Origin: Deltaproteobacteria bacterium RIFCSPLOWO2_12_FULL_60_19
GTDB taxonomy: Bacteria > Desulfobacterota > Binatia > UBA9968
Length of the DNA stretch: 49,894 bases
Assembly (NCBI GenBank): GCA_001798595.1
Contig: MGSS01000131.1
Coordinates: 1-49,894 of the forward strand
Direction: 5' to 3'
How positions within the stretch are numbered: the stretch's first letter is position 1; each line of letters begins with the position of its first letter. The notes under the pieces were generated by a model. The model searched no databases. It had not been told where the DNA came from and worked only from the letters and a program-made list of their open reading frames with translations. This document shows positions 13,062 through 21,577 of the stretch, in pieces. The position numbers and the translations under genes are program-made.

Positions 13062-14188
13062 TGGCACGCGTATATAACTGGCAACTCGGCCGTGAGATGT
13101 CCTACTGGTATCCGGAGCGGCGGCCCAAGCGGCAGTTCGCCGCCGTGTTCGACACCAACAAATGCATCGCCTGTCAAACCTGCACGCTCGCCTGCAAGAC
13201 CACCTGGACGAGCGGCAAGGGGCAGGAGTACATGCTGTGGAACAACGTCGAGACCAAGCCTTACGGCTTTTATCCCCTGGGCTGGGACTTGAATCTGCTG
13301 GAAAAGCTCGGGGCGCAGGATTGGGACGGCGGGCAGTATGCGGGCCGGACCATCTTCGAGGCGGCGCAGCCCGGCGAGCGGGTGCTCGGCTGGCGTCCTG
13401 AAGATATCGACTACGCCAGTCCGAACGTCGGCGAAGACGACTGCGCCGGCGGCGTGGAGAAGGGCGCCCACTTCACGGGCGTGCATAACTCGTGGTTTTT
13501 TTACCTCGCGCGCATGTGCAACCACTGCACCTATCCGGCCTGTCTCTCTTCCTGCCCGCGCTCCGCGATTTACAAGCGACCGGAGGACGGCATCGTCCTG
13601 ATCGACCAGGGAAGTTGCCGGGGATATCAGGAATGCGTCAAGGCCTGTCCCTACAAGAAGACTTTTTTCAACGCGATGACGGGGACCTCCGAGAAGTGCA
13701 TCGCCTGTTTTCCGAAGATCGAAAGCGGCATGCAGCCGCAGTGTTTTGTAAACTGCATCGGCAAGATTCGCTTTGCCGGATGGATCTCCAGGCCGGAGAG
13801 CGCCAGAGCCGACAACCCGATCGACTTCCTGGTGCACGTCAAAAAAGTCGCGCTGCCGCTCTTTCCGCAATTCGGCCTGGAGCCCAACGTCTATTACATC
13901 CCGCCGATGAACGTGCCGCGCGAGTTTCTCGCGCAGATGTTCGGGCCGGGCGTCGATCAGGCGCTGGAGGCTTATCGCAACGCGCCGCGGGATAAGGATC
14001 TCGCCGGCCTGCTGACGCTGTTCGGCTCGACGGAGGCGATCGTCGCGAAATGGAAGCGGGTCGAGGAACAGGTGATCGGTTACGATGAGAGCGGAAAAGA
14101 GATCATCCGGGTTCCGCTGCGCGAGCCGACGCACATCCGCCAGGCGTTCGACGCGGCCCGCGGCGTGGCGCGGACCAATGTTTCGTGA
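13061..14188 (+). CDS. NarH/NxrB-like four-cluster Fe-S beta subunit
   Basis: 375 residues; its ATG shares an A with the preceding TAA (TAATG). Four cluster motifs are seen: C35-x2-C38-x2-C41-x3-C45; C153-x2-C156-x4-C161-x3-C165; C186-x2-Y189-x2-C192-x3-C196; and C213-x2-C216-x11-C228-x3-C232. The third has Tyr where four-Cys sites have Cys; NarH has Trp there and carries a [3Fe-4S] cluster, so the same is expected here. The subunit relays electrons between the Mo subunit and the haem-b subunit. No signal peptide is seen, so it is probably co-exported with the alpha subunit's Tat signal. A start further upstream (12869) overlaps the alpha gene and is rejected. Confidence 0.92.
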
Positions 14189-14198
14189 GGAGAAGACC

Positions 14199-15065
14199 AT
14201 GAAACCGCGACATTTTATTTTTTTAGCTGCCGTTCTTTCGGCTTCGGCCCTGGCCGGCTGCGGAAAGAAAGAGCCTCCCGTCTCTGAAGCCGAGGTCAAA
14301 GCGGTGTTCGAAAAAAGTCTGCCCTCCACCGTCGACGACAAGGTTTGGGAGCGCGTTCCGGCGCATCCCGCCAAGCTTTTGCTGCAGGACATGGTGGAGC
14401 CGCGGTTGCTGCAGGCCTCGACTCCTTTCGTGCGCGTCCAGTCGGTCACGGACGGACGAAAAGTCGCCTTCCTCCTGACCTGGAAAGATGCAACGCTGGA
14501 TGACGTCCCGGGACCCGCGCTGTTCGGCGACGCCTGCGCCGTCCAACTGCCTGCGACGACCGCCGCCGATGTTCCCGCTCCGCAGATGGGAGAGGACGGC
14601 AAAACCGTGGAGATCACCTACTGGTCGGCGATCTTTCAGGCTTCGGTCAACGGACGCAAGGACGACATTCACGCCCTCTATCCGCGGGCGGCAGTCGATC
14701 ACTATCCCTTCGAGGCGCCGTCGCTGAAAGCGGGATCTCCGCCGCAGCAGGAGATGGCGAAGCGCTACGCGCCGGCGCGCGGCGCGGAGAACCCGATGGC
14801 CGGCCCGCGGACTGTCCCCGTGCAGGATCTCCTGGCCGACGGGCCGGGAACGATTCGTTTCGCTGAGAAGACCGTTTCGAGCGGCAGTGGAAAATACTCC
14901 GGCGGCGGCTGGACGGTTTTGTTGGTCCGCCCGCTGCCGAACGGCGCGCAGCCCGGCGGGCGAACCCAGGTCGCGTTTGCCGTCTGGGAAGGCTCTCGTC
15001 AGGAGGTCGGGGCGAGAAAGATGCGCACCGCCTGGATTCCCCTTTCGCTCGGGAGCGCCCAATGA
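14199..15065 (+). CDS. Haem-b-binding gamma subunit (ethylbenzene dehydrogenase/NxrC-like), predicted lipoprotein
   Basis: 288 residues from the ATG at 14199, with a GAGGAGA ribosome site 7 bases upstream. The N-terminus is a lipoprotein signal, with hydrophobic FIFLAAVLSASALAG then C, so the mature protein begins with a lipidated Cys at about residue 24. The rest resembles the immunoglobulin-like haem-b subunits of type II DMSO-reductase enzymes: VAFLLTWKDATLDD near residue 90-103 and a C-terminal VAFAVWEGSRQEVGARKMRTAW. In this family Met and Lys ligate the haem; the Lys in GARKM is a candidate. It replaces membrane NarI as electron exit/entry of the complex and is tied to the membrane by lipid. 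Family call from context and motifs. Confidence 0.8.
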   Translation: MKPRHFIFLAAVLSASALAGCGKKEPPVSEAEVKAVFEKSLPSTVDDKVWERVPAHPAKLLLQDMVEPRLLQASTPFVRVQSVTDGRKVAFLLTWKDATLDDVPGPALFGDACAVQLPATTAADVPAPQMGEDGKTVEITYWSAIFQASVNGRKDDIHALYPRAAVDHYPFEAPSLKAGSPPQQEMAKRYAPARGAENPMAGPRTVPVQDLLADGPGTIRFAEKTVSSGSGKYSGGGWTVLLVRPLPNGAQPGGRTQVAFAVWEGSRQEVGARKMRTAWIPLSLGSAQ

Positions 15066-15616
15066 ACGTCTCTGCCGATCCCAAAACGCAGCAGCTTGTG
15101 GCGCAAGCGGCGGCATGGCGTCTCGCCTCCCTTCTCCTGGAGCGACCGCGGCAGGAATGGAAAAACGAGCTTTTGGAACTCTGCTCCGAGGTGGCCGATC
15201 GAAAACTTTTATCCTCGGCTAAGCGGGCCGCTCAAGTATCCGAGGAAATCTATCACCGGATTTTCGGCCCGGGCGGAACCGCGTCTCCGAGGGAGGTGAG
15301 CTATTGTGGGTTCGAAGATCCCGGCCGTGTGATGGCGGATGTGGCGGCTTTTTATCAGGCGTTCGCGTTTCAGCCGCGCCGGGAGGAGGCGATCGACCAT
15401 ATCGCCGTCGAGGCCGGCTTCGTCAGTTACCTGCTCTTGAAAGAGGCTTACGCCCGCGCGCAGGGCGACCCGGAATCCGCCGAAGTCACAAACAACGCGT
15501 GCCGGCGCTTCGTGGGGGAGCATGTTGGACGGTGCGCCCGCGGCATGATGAATCGACTCAAGGCGGTCCCGCCCTACCTCCGCGGCGTGTTGTCGTGGTT
15601 GGCGGAGAAAAAGTAA
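15062..15616 (+). CDS. TorD/NarJ-family molybdoenzyme chaperone
   Basis: 184 residues, mostly helical by composition, starting in an ATGA overlap with the haem-b subunit. The region VMADVAAFYQAFAF and the later DHIAVEAGFVSYLLLKEAYA match the TorD/DmsD/NarJ pattern (Y-x-x-F and E-F/H-L-x-x-L-L-type motifs). These cytoplasmic chaperones bind the Tat signal and hold the catalytic subunit until the molybdenum cofactor and Fe-S clusters are inserted. Its position right after the alpha, beta and gamma genes supports a dedicated role for this complex. Last gene of the operon. Confidence 0.85.
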   Translation: MNVSADPKTQQLVAQAAAWRLASLLLERPRQEWKNELLELCSEVADRKLLSSAKRAAQVSEEIYHRIFGPGGTASPREVSYCGFEDPGRVMADVAAFYQAFAFQPRREEAIDHIAVEAGFVSYLLLKEAYARAQGDPESAEVTNNACRRFVGEHVGRCARGMMNRLKAVPPYLRGVLSWLAEKK

Positions 15617-15672
15617 GCAGCCCGCCGAAGCTTCCCCTTGACGTCTTGCCAAGATTTCAAATAACTGTAGGC

Positions 15673-16626
15673 GTGACCACGGGGAAGACGATCAAGATAC
15701 TCGTCGGCTTCCGGCCCGGCGCGGCGTACGATCTGTACGCGCGCCTAGTGGCGAGACACATGGGCCGCTATATTCCCGGAAATCCTGGCATCGTGGTCGA
15801 GAACAGCGTGGAACCGGCTCCAACAACGGCCGGGCGAATCTACCGCGCCGCGCCGGACGGGACGACGCTCGCAGCATTAATTCCCGCGCTCTATCTCACG
15901 CAACTCACAGGAAGCGGCGACGCGGGATTCGACTTGGCCCGATTTACCTGGATCGGCAGCCCGACGAAGTCTCACTACCTCCTCTACATGCGCGGCGACG
16001 CGCCGTACAAAAGCATGCGGGATATACGCGAGTCCGCCATTCCGCCCGTCTGCGGCGCGGGAGAGGTGACAACGACGGGGTATTATCTCCCGAAACTGTT
16101 CGAAGAAATTATTCAGACAAAGTTCAAGATCATCGCGGGTTACAAGGAAGGGCCGGATGTCGATAAAGCGGTCGAGCGCGGCGAGCTTCAGTGCCGCGCG
16201 CTCACGATCGACGGATTTTTTTCGCACGAGCCTTACCCGACCTGGCTCAAGACCGGCTTTGTCCGGGTGTTGCTGCAAACCGGAACGAGGCGGGATGCGA
16301 GATTGCCGGATGTCCCGACGCTGCCGGAGTTGATGGACGAATATAAGATTTCAGATTCCAACCGCCGTCTGGCGAAGCTCGTTCTCGCTTCCAGCGAGTT
16401 CGGCCGCCCGGTCGTCGCTCCTCCGGGGCTGTCGCCGGAGCGCGCGAAGGTTCTCCGCGAGGCTTACAGCCAGGCTATGAAAGATCCCGCGCTCATCGCC
16501 GAAGCCAGGAAGGAGCATCTCGAACTCAATCCGGCTCCCGGCCAGGAGCTTGAGGCGTTGGCCAAAGAGGTTCTGAGCCAGCCGCGCGAAGTTGTCGAGC
16601 GAATGAGAAAACTTCTCGGCAAGTGA
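15673..16626 (+). CDS. Tripartite tricarboxylate transporter (Bug/TctC-type) solute-binding protein lacking a signal peptide
   Basis: About 317 residues from the GTG at 15673. KTIKILVGFRPGAAYDLYARLVARHMG, IPGNPGIVVEN and APDGTTLAALIP are hallmark blocks of Bug-family binding proteins, which normally are exported. Here no hydrophobic signal precedes the first beta strand; the frame stays open upstream only into the chaperone gene. The 5' end has therefore probably been lost, or the start is unusual. No TctA or TctB permease gene is near. The mature domain itself looks full length, ending with REVVERMRKLLGK. It may be a cytoplasmic relic or a pseudogene with intact frame. Confidence 0.7.
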   Translation: MTTGKTIKILVGFRPGAAYDLYARLVARHMGRYIPGNPGIVVENSVEPAPTTAGRIYRAAPDGTTLAALIPALYLTQLTGSGDAGFDLARFTWIGSPTKSHYLLYMRGDAPYKSMRDIRESAIPPVCGAGEVTTTGYYLPKLFEEIIQTKFKIIAGYKEGPDVDKAVERGELQCRALTIDGFFSHEPYPTWLKTGFVRVLLQTGTRRDARLPDVPTLPELMDEYKISDSNRRLAKLVLASSEFGRPVVAPPGLSPERAKVLREAYSQAMKDPALIAEARKEHLELNPAPGQELEALAKEVLSQPREVVERMRKLLGK

Positions 16627-16752
16627 CGGCGCTTGCGTCATCGACCTCGTGAGGGGTAGAAATAGTCTCCATGATCTCTTGGATCGCGAAAGCCACCACC
16701 CGCTCTCCGAGCCTGCGCAATGGGTAGCTGCTTAATCCTACCCGCGGTATCG

Positions 16753-16786
16753 GATGCGCGGGCTCTCCGACCGGGCGGCGGCTTTC
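16753..16786. repeat. 34-bp dispersed leader repeat, copy 1
   Basis: This 34-base stretch, beginning GATGCGCGGGCTCT, recurs at 34252-34285 with 31 of 34 bases identical by eye. Both copies lie on the + strand 30-55 bases before the ribosome site of an enzyme gene (glyoxalase here, DapA family there). The rest of the 16627-16838 gap shows no gene. Confidence 0.55.
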
Positions 16787-16838
16787 ACTACGAGGAATCG
16801 CTTTCGTTGGAATCGGACGAAATCCTCAGGAGGAAAAG

Positions 16839-17285
16839 ATGAAAGCGCAGGGCGTTGTAGGCGATGTCAAATTACACATCCGGCACACGATGCTGCCGGT
16901 GAGCGATCTCGACCGCACGATCGACTTCTACACCCGCCTGCTCGGCATGGACCTTATGCGGCTGCGTGAGCCGCCGGGAGAGCGGGTGGGCTATTTGGGC
17001 TACGGCTGCGAGGACGACGAGCCGGCGCTGGAGTTGATCCAGACGGGCAAAGCCGGCGAGCACGCGAAGATGCCGCCGTGGGCGGGCCACGTGGCGCTCT
17101 ACGTCTCGGAGATTTACAAATTGTGCGAAATGTTGAAGCGAGAAGGCGTGACCTTTACCTGTGAGCCGCGCCCCAACCGGCCGGGGAGCCCCGACCATAC
17201 CGCATTCATCAAAGACCCCGACGGCTACACCCTCGAGCTGACCGAGCGACATTCGGTCACCGGACCACCGCTGAAGCGCACATAG
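16839..17285 (+). CDS. Glyoxalase I / VOC-family metalloenzyme
   Basis: 148 residues with a strong AGGAGGAAA ribosome site 8 bases before the ATG. The sequence follows lactoylglutathione lyase: LHIRHTMLPVSDLDRTIDFYTRLLGMDL (metal His near residue 13), LELIQTG (Glu), WAGHVALYV (His) and FIKDPDGYTLELTER (Glu), giving the His/Glu/His/Glu metal set of GloA. The reaction would be isomerisation of the methylglyoxal-glutathione hemithioacetal, or a related VOC reaction. It stands alone between two non-coding repeats. An extended N-terminus (MKAQGVVGDVK) precedes the first strand. The specific substrate is not proven. Confidence 0.85.
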   Translation: MKAQGVVGDVKLHIRHTMLPVSDLDRTIDFYTRLLGMDLMRLREPPGERVGYLGYGCEDDEPALELIQTGKAGEHAKMPPWAGHVALYVSEIYKLCEMLKREGVTFTCEPRPNRPGSPDHTAFIKDPDGYTLELTERHSVTGPPLKRT

Positions 17286-17287
17286 CC

Positions 17288-17620
17288 AGGCCGCTGAAAA
17301 AGGGCCGTCTACCCTTCGAGTTTCCTCAGGGTGGTGAGCTTAGTCGAACCACCGTCAGCCCGCCTGAGAATCTCTCTCCGGGCCGATGCGATACGTCGTT
17401 GTTGCGCTGCTCCTACGAGATGAGAGTAGCCAGGAGGTACGATTGGCACCTCGCGTCCCACGCATAGGCCCTTCGAGAGACCCCCAGGCGGGCGGTGGTG
17501 ATGGTTGCGCTTCGAAACGCCTCGCTCGACGTACTGAAAAGAGTACGCCTGCGCTCGGCTATTGATTTTTGCGCGCCTTGTGGCTATCTCAACTTGGACC
17601 TTTTTGACCGGCCCGAGGAG
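17288..17620 (+). mobile_element. Composite non-coding repeat element, copy 1 (inverted relative to copy at 21302)
   Basis: No gene is seen here. The core (about 17355-17512) matches the reverse complement of about 21388-21551 with roughly 150 of 160 bases identical by eye. The core begins GCCCGCCTG and ends with the complement CAGGCGGGC. Outer parts also correspond: GCTGAAAAAGGGCC at the left edge and GGACCTTTTTGACC at the right edge, inverted relative to each other like terminal repeats. Copy 1 carries an extra palindromic piece (GGTGGTGAGCTTAGTCGAAC with ACCACC) between edge and core. A GTACT/AGTAC hairpin lies near 17530. Possibly a MITE-like or REP-like element. Confidence 0.7.
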
Positions 17621-17633
17621 AGAGAGCAATTTA

Positions 17634-18614
17634 ATGAACATCGACTTGCACTCCCATTTTTTTCCCATAGAGGCGCTGGGCAACCCCGGCCAACACCGGG
17701 ACAAAGCGCCGAAGGTCCAGCTAACCAACGGGCGCTTGACCGTAAGCTCAGGCGGAGGAATGCGGGGAAATCTGGGCGCGGGCGCGCACGACGCCGTAGC
17801 TAGAATCCAGGACCTCGACAAGATGAGCATCGACATACAGGCGATCTCGCCGTCGCCGATCATGCTGTTCTATTGGGAAGAGCGCGCCGCCGCTTCGTAC
17901 TTCTCGCGCCTGCAGAACGAGGCGATTCAACGGATCGCGCAGCAACATCCGAATCGCTTCGTCGGCTTCGGCAGCGTGCCGCTGCAGAGCGTCCCCGATT
18001 CGATCGCCATCGCGGAAGAGGCGAAGAAAATCGGCCTCAAGGGGCTGGAGATCGGCACCAGCGTCGGCGCTAAGCCGCTCGACGATCCCGTCTTCGAGCC
18101 GTTCTTCGAAGCGACTGAATCTCTCGACTTGTTATTGTTCGTCCATCCGGTGGAGGACGGCATCGACACCGACGACCCCATTAACGGGATGCTCGGCAAC
18201 GTCCTCCACTTTCCCTTCAGGACGACGTTGATGATTGAGCGGATGATTCTCAAGGGAATGTTCGAGAAGCACAAAAATCTCAGGCTCTGTCTTTCTCACG
18301 GCGGCGGCCTTGTCGCATATAACATCTGGCGGCTCGACCACGCCTTCGGGCAAAGACCGGAGTTCAGAAAAAGTATTTCACAAAAGCCTTCCGAGTATCT
18401 TAAAAAAATCTATTTCGATACGATTGTCCACTCGGTCGTAGCGCTCGACTACTTGATTTGCGCCGTCGGCGCCGACCGCGTCGTGATCGGAACCGACTAT
18501 CCGATGGCGATGGGCGATTTCGATCCGGTCGGCAGAATCAAGGAATTAAAGATTTCCGAGCAGGAGCGGAGCCGGGTGCTCGGAGCCAACGCAGCCGAAG
18601 CTATAAGACTGTGA
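17634..18614 (+). CDS. Amidohydrolase of the ACMSD (aminocarboxymuconate-semialdehyde decarboxylase-like) family
   Basis: 326 residues from the ATG at 17634, chosen because the family starts with the metal motif at once (NIDLHSHFFP) and GAGGAGAGAGAG lies just upstream. The frame is open further up (17562), but into repeat DNA. Other active-site blocks are LLLFVHPVEDG (His), LCLSHGGGLV (His) and VVIGTDYPMAM (Asp), the metal-dependent TIM-barrel set. Members decarboxylate or hydrolyse aromatic ring-cleavage products and similar acids. The gene sits just inside the left copy of the inverted repeat, upstream of an alpha/beta hydrolase, suggesting a short catabolic unit. Confidence 0.88.
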   Translation: MNIDLHSHFFPIEALGNPGQHRDKAPKVQLTNGRLTVSSGGGMRGNLGAGAHDAVARIQDLDKMSIDIQAISPSPIMLFYWEERAAASYFSRLQNEAIQRIAQQHPNRFVGFGSVPLQSVPDSIAIAEEAKKIGLKGLEIGTSVGAKPLDDPVFEPFFEATESLDLLLFVHPVEDGIDTDDPINGMLGNVLHFPFRTTLMIERMILKGMFEKHKNLRLCLSHGGGLVAYNIWRLDHAFGQRPEFRKSISQKPSEYLKKIYFDTIVHSVVALDYLICAVGADRVVIGTDYPMAMGDFDPVGRIKELKISEQERSRVLGANAAEAIRL

Positions 18615-18633
18615 CAGGCGAAAGGCGATCGGC

Positions 18634-19548
18634 ATGAAGGCGGAAGCGAAAGAAAACGCGACTAAGGGGCGGCTCCTGTGGCTCGACATGAACCAGCAGG
18701 AGCTCGACGACGCTTACGACCAGGCTGTCTGGGCGCCGAATCGCGAGCACATCGCGACGCGCCGCCGCCTGGCGAGCGAGCGGGCGATCGCCCGCATCGG
18801 CCCGCCCCGGCGCGTGGCCTACGGCCCGACCGAGATCGAGAAGCTCGACATCTACAAAACGAAGCGGGCGAACGCGCCGATAATGATTTTTATCCATGGC
18901 GGCGCCTGGAAGGGCGGCGCGGCCAAGGACTCGGCTTACATGGCCGAGATGTATCTCGCCGCCGGCGTAAACTTCGTCATCCCTGACTTCGTGTCGGTTG
19001 AAAACGCGGGCGGCAGTCTCATGACGATGGCCGATCAGGTGCGCCGCGCCGTCGCCTGGGTGCACAAGAACGCCGCGAGCTTCGGCGGCGACCCGAACCG
19101 TCTCTATCTATCGGGCCATTCCTCGGGCGGCCATCTCGGCGGCTGCGTCGTGATCACCGACTGGCAGAAGGACTTCGGACTCCCGGCCGACATTATCAAA
19201 GGCGCGCTGCTCATCAGCGGTATCTACGATCTGAAGCCCGTGCGGCTTTCCAAGCGGAGCAGGTACGTGAACTTCGACGACGCGACGGAACAGGCGCTCA
19301 GCGCTGAGCGCCACATCGACATGATCAATATGCCGCTCATCGTGGCCCACGGCACGCTTGAGACGCCGGAGTTTCAGCGCCAATCGCGCGAGTTCACCGC
19401 AGCGGTAAAAGCGGCCGGCAAGCCGGTCGAGTTTTTCGTCGGCGAGGGATTCAACCACTTCGAGATGCAGGAGACGATGGGCAACCCGTTCGGCCTCGGC
19501 GGCCGCGCCGCGCTGGAGCTGATGAAGTTGAAGCTTGGGGACGTCTGA
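18634..19548 (+). CDS. Alpha/beta hydrolase, kynurenine formamidase / carboxylesterase-like
   Basis: 304 residues. The oxyanion motif FIHGGAWKGG (near residue 90), nucleophile elbow LSGHSSGGHLGG (near 155-165, Ser in GHSSG) and a late His in EGFNHFEM are the alpha/beta-hydrolase triad set. The HGG-W form is common in kynurenine formamidases and BD-FAE esterases. It follows the ACMSD-like gene after 19 bases and probably shares its transcript. A formamidase next to an ACMSD-like enzyme recalls tryptophan/kynurenine breakdown, but no other gene of that route is present, so the substrate is open. Confidence 0.85.
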   Translation: MKAEAKENATKGRLLWLDMNQQELDDAYDQAVWAPNREHIATRRRLASERAIARIGPPRRVAYGPTEIEKLDIYKTKRANAPIMIFIHGGAWKGGAAKDSAYMAEMYLAAGVNFVIPDFVSVENAGGSLMTMADQVRRAVAWVHKNAASFGGDPNRLYLSGHSSGGHLGGCVVITDWQKDFGLPADIIKGALLISGIYDLKPVRLSKRSRYVNFDDATEQALSAERHIDMINMPLIVAHGTLETPEFQRQSREFTAAVKAAGKPVEFFVGEGFNHFEMQETMGNPFGLGGRAALELMKLKLGDV

Positions 19549-19744
19549 AGGGAGCGATGACGCAACTTTCTTTGCGGTCTTGGCGTCTTAGCGCGATAAA
19601 TAATCCAAACTTGGTGCTCTTCGTGGTGAGAGGATTTTAACCACGAAGGACACGAAGGTCTCGAAGGAGGACAACGCGGCTCGCGCAAAGGCGCAAAGCG
19701 CGCCAAGGGTGGAAGCAGCCGAGGCCAATCTTCACCGGCCTGTT
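19549..19744. repeat. Intergenic region with short degenerate repeats
   Basis: No gene is seen between the convergent hydrolase and FAD genes. The stretch near 19639-19670 holds three tandem nine-base units of the form CACGAAGGA / CACGAAGGT / CTCGAAGGA, and 19686-19706 has GCGCAAAGGCGCAAAGCGC. Similar low-complexity units appear elsewhere in the window (25547, 34178, 45147, 49401, 49623). It probably also separates the two convergent transcripts. Confidence 0.5.
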
Positions 19745-21226
19745 TTACCCTAACGGACGGTTGGGCTTGCCGATAAAGCCCGGGCCGAACCCGGCCTCGT
19801 GAGCCGCCCAGCCTCCGGCGACGCGGCCGCTGAAGATCGACGGGCCGAGCATCGTTCCTTCCAGGCCCGCTTTTCCGTTGATGTGGCCGCCGGCCATACC
19901 CGCCACTTCGCCGGCCGCATAGAGACCGAGGATCGGCTCGAAATATCTATTGAGCGCGCGGCAGCGCAAATCGGTCTTGACGCCGCCGAAATTTTTCCGC
20001 GCCAGCGGAAAGAGCTGGATTGCATAATACGGCGGCGTGTCGAACTTCTTCGACTGCTTGAGCGACTTGCCGAATTTAGGTTCCTTCTCGAGGCTGCCGT
20101 CGAACGCTTTGTTGTACTGCTCCACTTCGTTCAGGAACGTCGGCCCATCGACTTGAACCTTCGTAGCCAGTTCGCCGAGCGACTCCGCCTTCTTGATATA
20201 GGGCGAGCTGTCGAGCAGCTCCTGCACCCTGTCGCGCCGGACCTTGTCGCCGTCGCGATAGTAAGGATCCGCGACTTCCATTTTTGCCGTCATCGGTGTG
20301 TCGAGAATCGCCCAGGCATGGGGCGGGTTCTGCGCCAGCAGCGCCGGCGTCGCCGAAGCGCCGCCGGTGCGCGACTCGTCGTGAAAGCGGCGGCCCTGCT
20401 GATTGACCCAGACGTAGCCCGGCGTCAGGCGGAAGACGAGGCCGCGCCGCCCCGCCGGATCGCGGTAGTCCGGCGTCGCGTAAACATAGAACCAGATGTG
20501 CTCCATGTGCGTGAAATAGCCGCCCAGCTCGCGAATCAGCTTGTGGCCCGAGCCGGTTGCCCCCCGTCCGGAGCCTTCCATCACTTTGAATGCTTTGAAC
20601 TCGGGTCTCGCCTCGAGCACCATGTCGAGATTGGAGTTGAAGCCCCCGGTGGCGACGATCACGGTTTTCGCGAGAATGTCCGTCGTCTGACCGCTCTTTC
20701 CGGTTTTCGCCCGCACGCCGCAGACGCGATTGTCTTGCGTGAGAAGTTTCTCGGCTGCCGTGGAACTCAGGACTTGCGTCGCTCCTTTGGCCTTCATCCC
20801 ATCGATCAACGCCGTCATGAGTCCCAACCCGTTATTCGCCGGGCGATGCCAGCGGAAAACCCGGTTGCCTTCCTGGAACTTCATGTCGATCCACTTCGCG
20901 CCGTATTTTTCCGCCCAGAAGTAAAGATCGTGAAGCGAGTGCTCGATGTAGTAGCGCGCCCACACTTCGTCGGCCGCCCCCTGCCCCCACTTCACCCAGT
21001 CTTCGAACGCGAGATCGGGCGTGTCGTGAATTCCCTGAGACTCTTGCAGCGGCGTGCCGACGATGAGACAGCCGCCGCCGGAAATCGCCGCCGTCCCTCC
21101 CAAGGCATCGGCCTGCTCAAGCAGGACGACTTTCGCTCCGGCGTCCCCTGCTTCGATCGCCGCCGCCACTCCCGCTCCCCCTCCGCCGATAATCGCCACA
21201 TCCGTGTCCATCTGACTCACTGCCAT
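19745..21226 (-). CDS. FAD-dependent oxidoreductase, flavoprotein fumarate reductase / 3-ketosteroid dehydrogenase-like family
   Basis: 493 residues. The FAD dinucleotide fold is at the N-terminus (DVAIIGGGGAGVAAAIEAGDAG, then LLEQADALGGTAAISGGG), a second FAD block TVIVATGGFNSN is near 195, and the C-terminal GLYAAGEVAGMAGGHINGKAGLEGTMLG closes the site. This arrangement fits the soluble fumarate reductase/tricarballylate dehydrogenase/ketosteroid dehydrogenase superfamily, which add or remove hydrogen next to a carbonyl or carboxyl group. A start at 21211 is a possible alternative. It is convergent with the hydrolase gene and lies just inside the right copy of the inverted repeat. The long antisense frame over it is a shadow. 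Confidence 0.85.
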   Translation of the reverse strand: MAVSQMDTDVAIIGGGGAGVAAAIEAGDAGAKVVLLEQADALGGTAAISGGGCLIVGTPLQESQGIHDTPDLAFEDWVKWGQGAADEVWARYYIEHSLHDLYFWAEKYGAKWIDMKFQEGNRVFRWHRPANNGLGLMTALIDGMKAKGATQVLSSTAAEKLLTQDNRVCGVRAKTGKSGQTTDILAKTVIVATGGFNSNLDMVLEARPEFKAFKVMEGSGRGATGSGHKLIRELGGYFTHMEHIWFYVYATPDYRDPAGRRGLVFRLTPGYVWVNQQGRRFHDESRTGGASATPALLAQNPPHAWAILDTPMTAKMEVADPYYRDGDKVRRDRVQELLDSSPYIKKAESLGELATKVQVDGPTFLNEVEQYNKAFDGSLEKEPKFGKSLKQSKKFDTPPYYAIQLFPLARKNFGGVKTDLRCRALNRYFEPILGLYAAGEVAGMAGGHINGKAGLEGTMLGPSIFSGRVAGGWAAHEAGFGPGFIGKPNRPLG

Positions 21227-21301
21227 AAAAGCTCCTTAGCTAAAAAGTTGCTCTTGTCTTCTTTCTGCGTCCCGTAACCGATCGTTCAAAAACCCTCTCT
21301 T

Positions 21302-21577
21302 AGAGCCTGATCAAAAAGGTCCTAGATGCAAGGCGCGCGCAGGTCCGCGAGCGGAGGCGTACTTTCCTAGTACGTTGACGCGAAGCGGGCCAAGCGCAAC
21401 TATCACCACCGCCCGCCTGGGGGTCTCTCGGAGGGCCTATGCGTGGGACGAGGAGCACCAATCGTACCTCCTGGCTAGTCTCATCTCTTAGGAACAGCGC
21501 AACAACGACGTATCGCATCGGCCCGGAGAGAGATTCCCAGGCGGGCTGACGGCAGATAGGCCTTTTTCATCAGGCGC
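21302..21577 (-). mobile_element. Composite non-coding repeat element, copy 2 (inverted)
   Basis: No gene is seen between the FAD gene and the lyase gene. The element begins GAGCCTGATCAAAAAGG and ends CCTTTTTCATCAGGC, near-perfect inverted termini, and its right end abuts the stop codon of the lyase at 21578. Within it are the hairpin GTACTTTCCTAGTAC near 21358 and the 160-base core shared with 17355-17512 in opposite orientation. The two copies frame 3.7 kb containing the amidohydrolase, hydrolase and FAD genes. Confidence 0.7.

Noticed and set aside
15304-15672. N-terminal extension of the Bug-type receptor frame
   Set aside because: Runs through the chaperone gene in another frame and contains no signal peptide.
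19799-21277. 492-codon plus-strand frame
   Set aside because: Shadow of the FAD oxidoreductase on the other strand; Arg-rich, with no motif.
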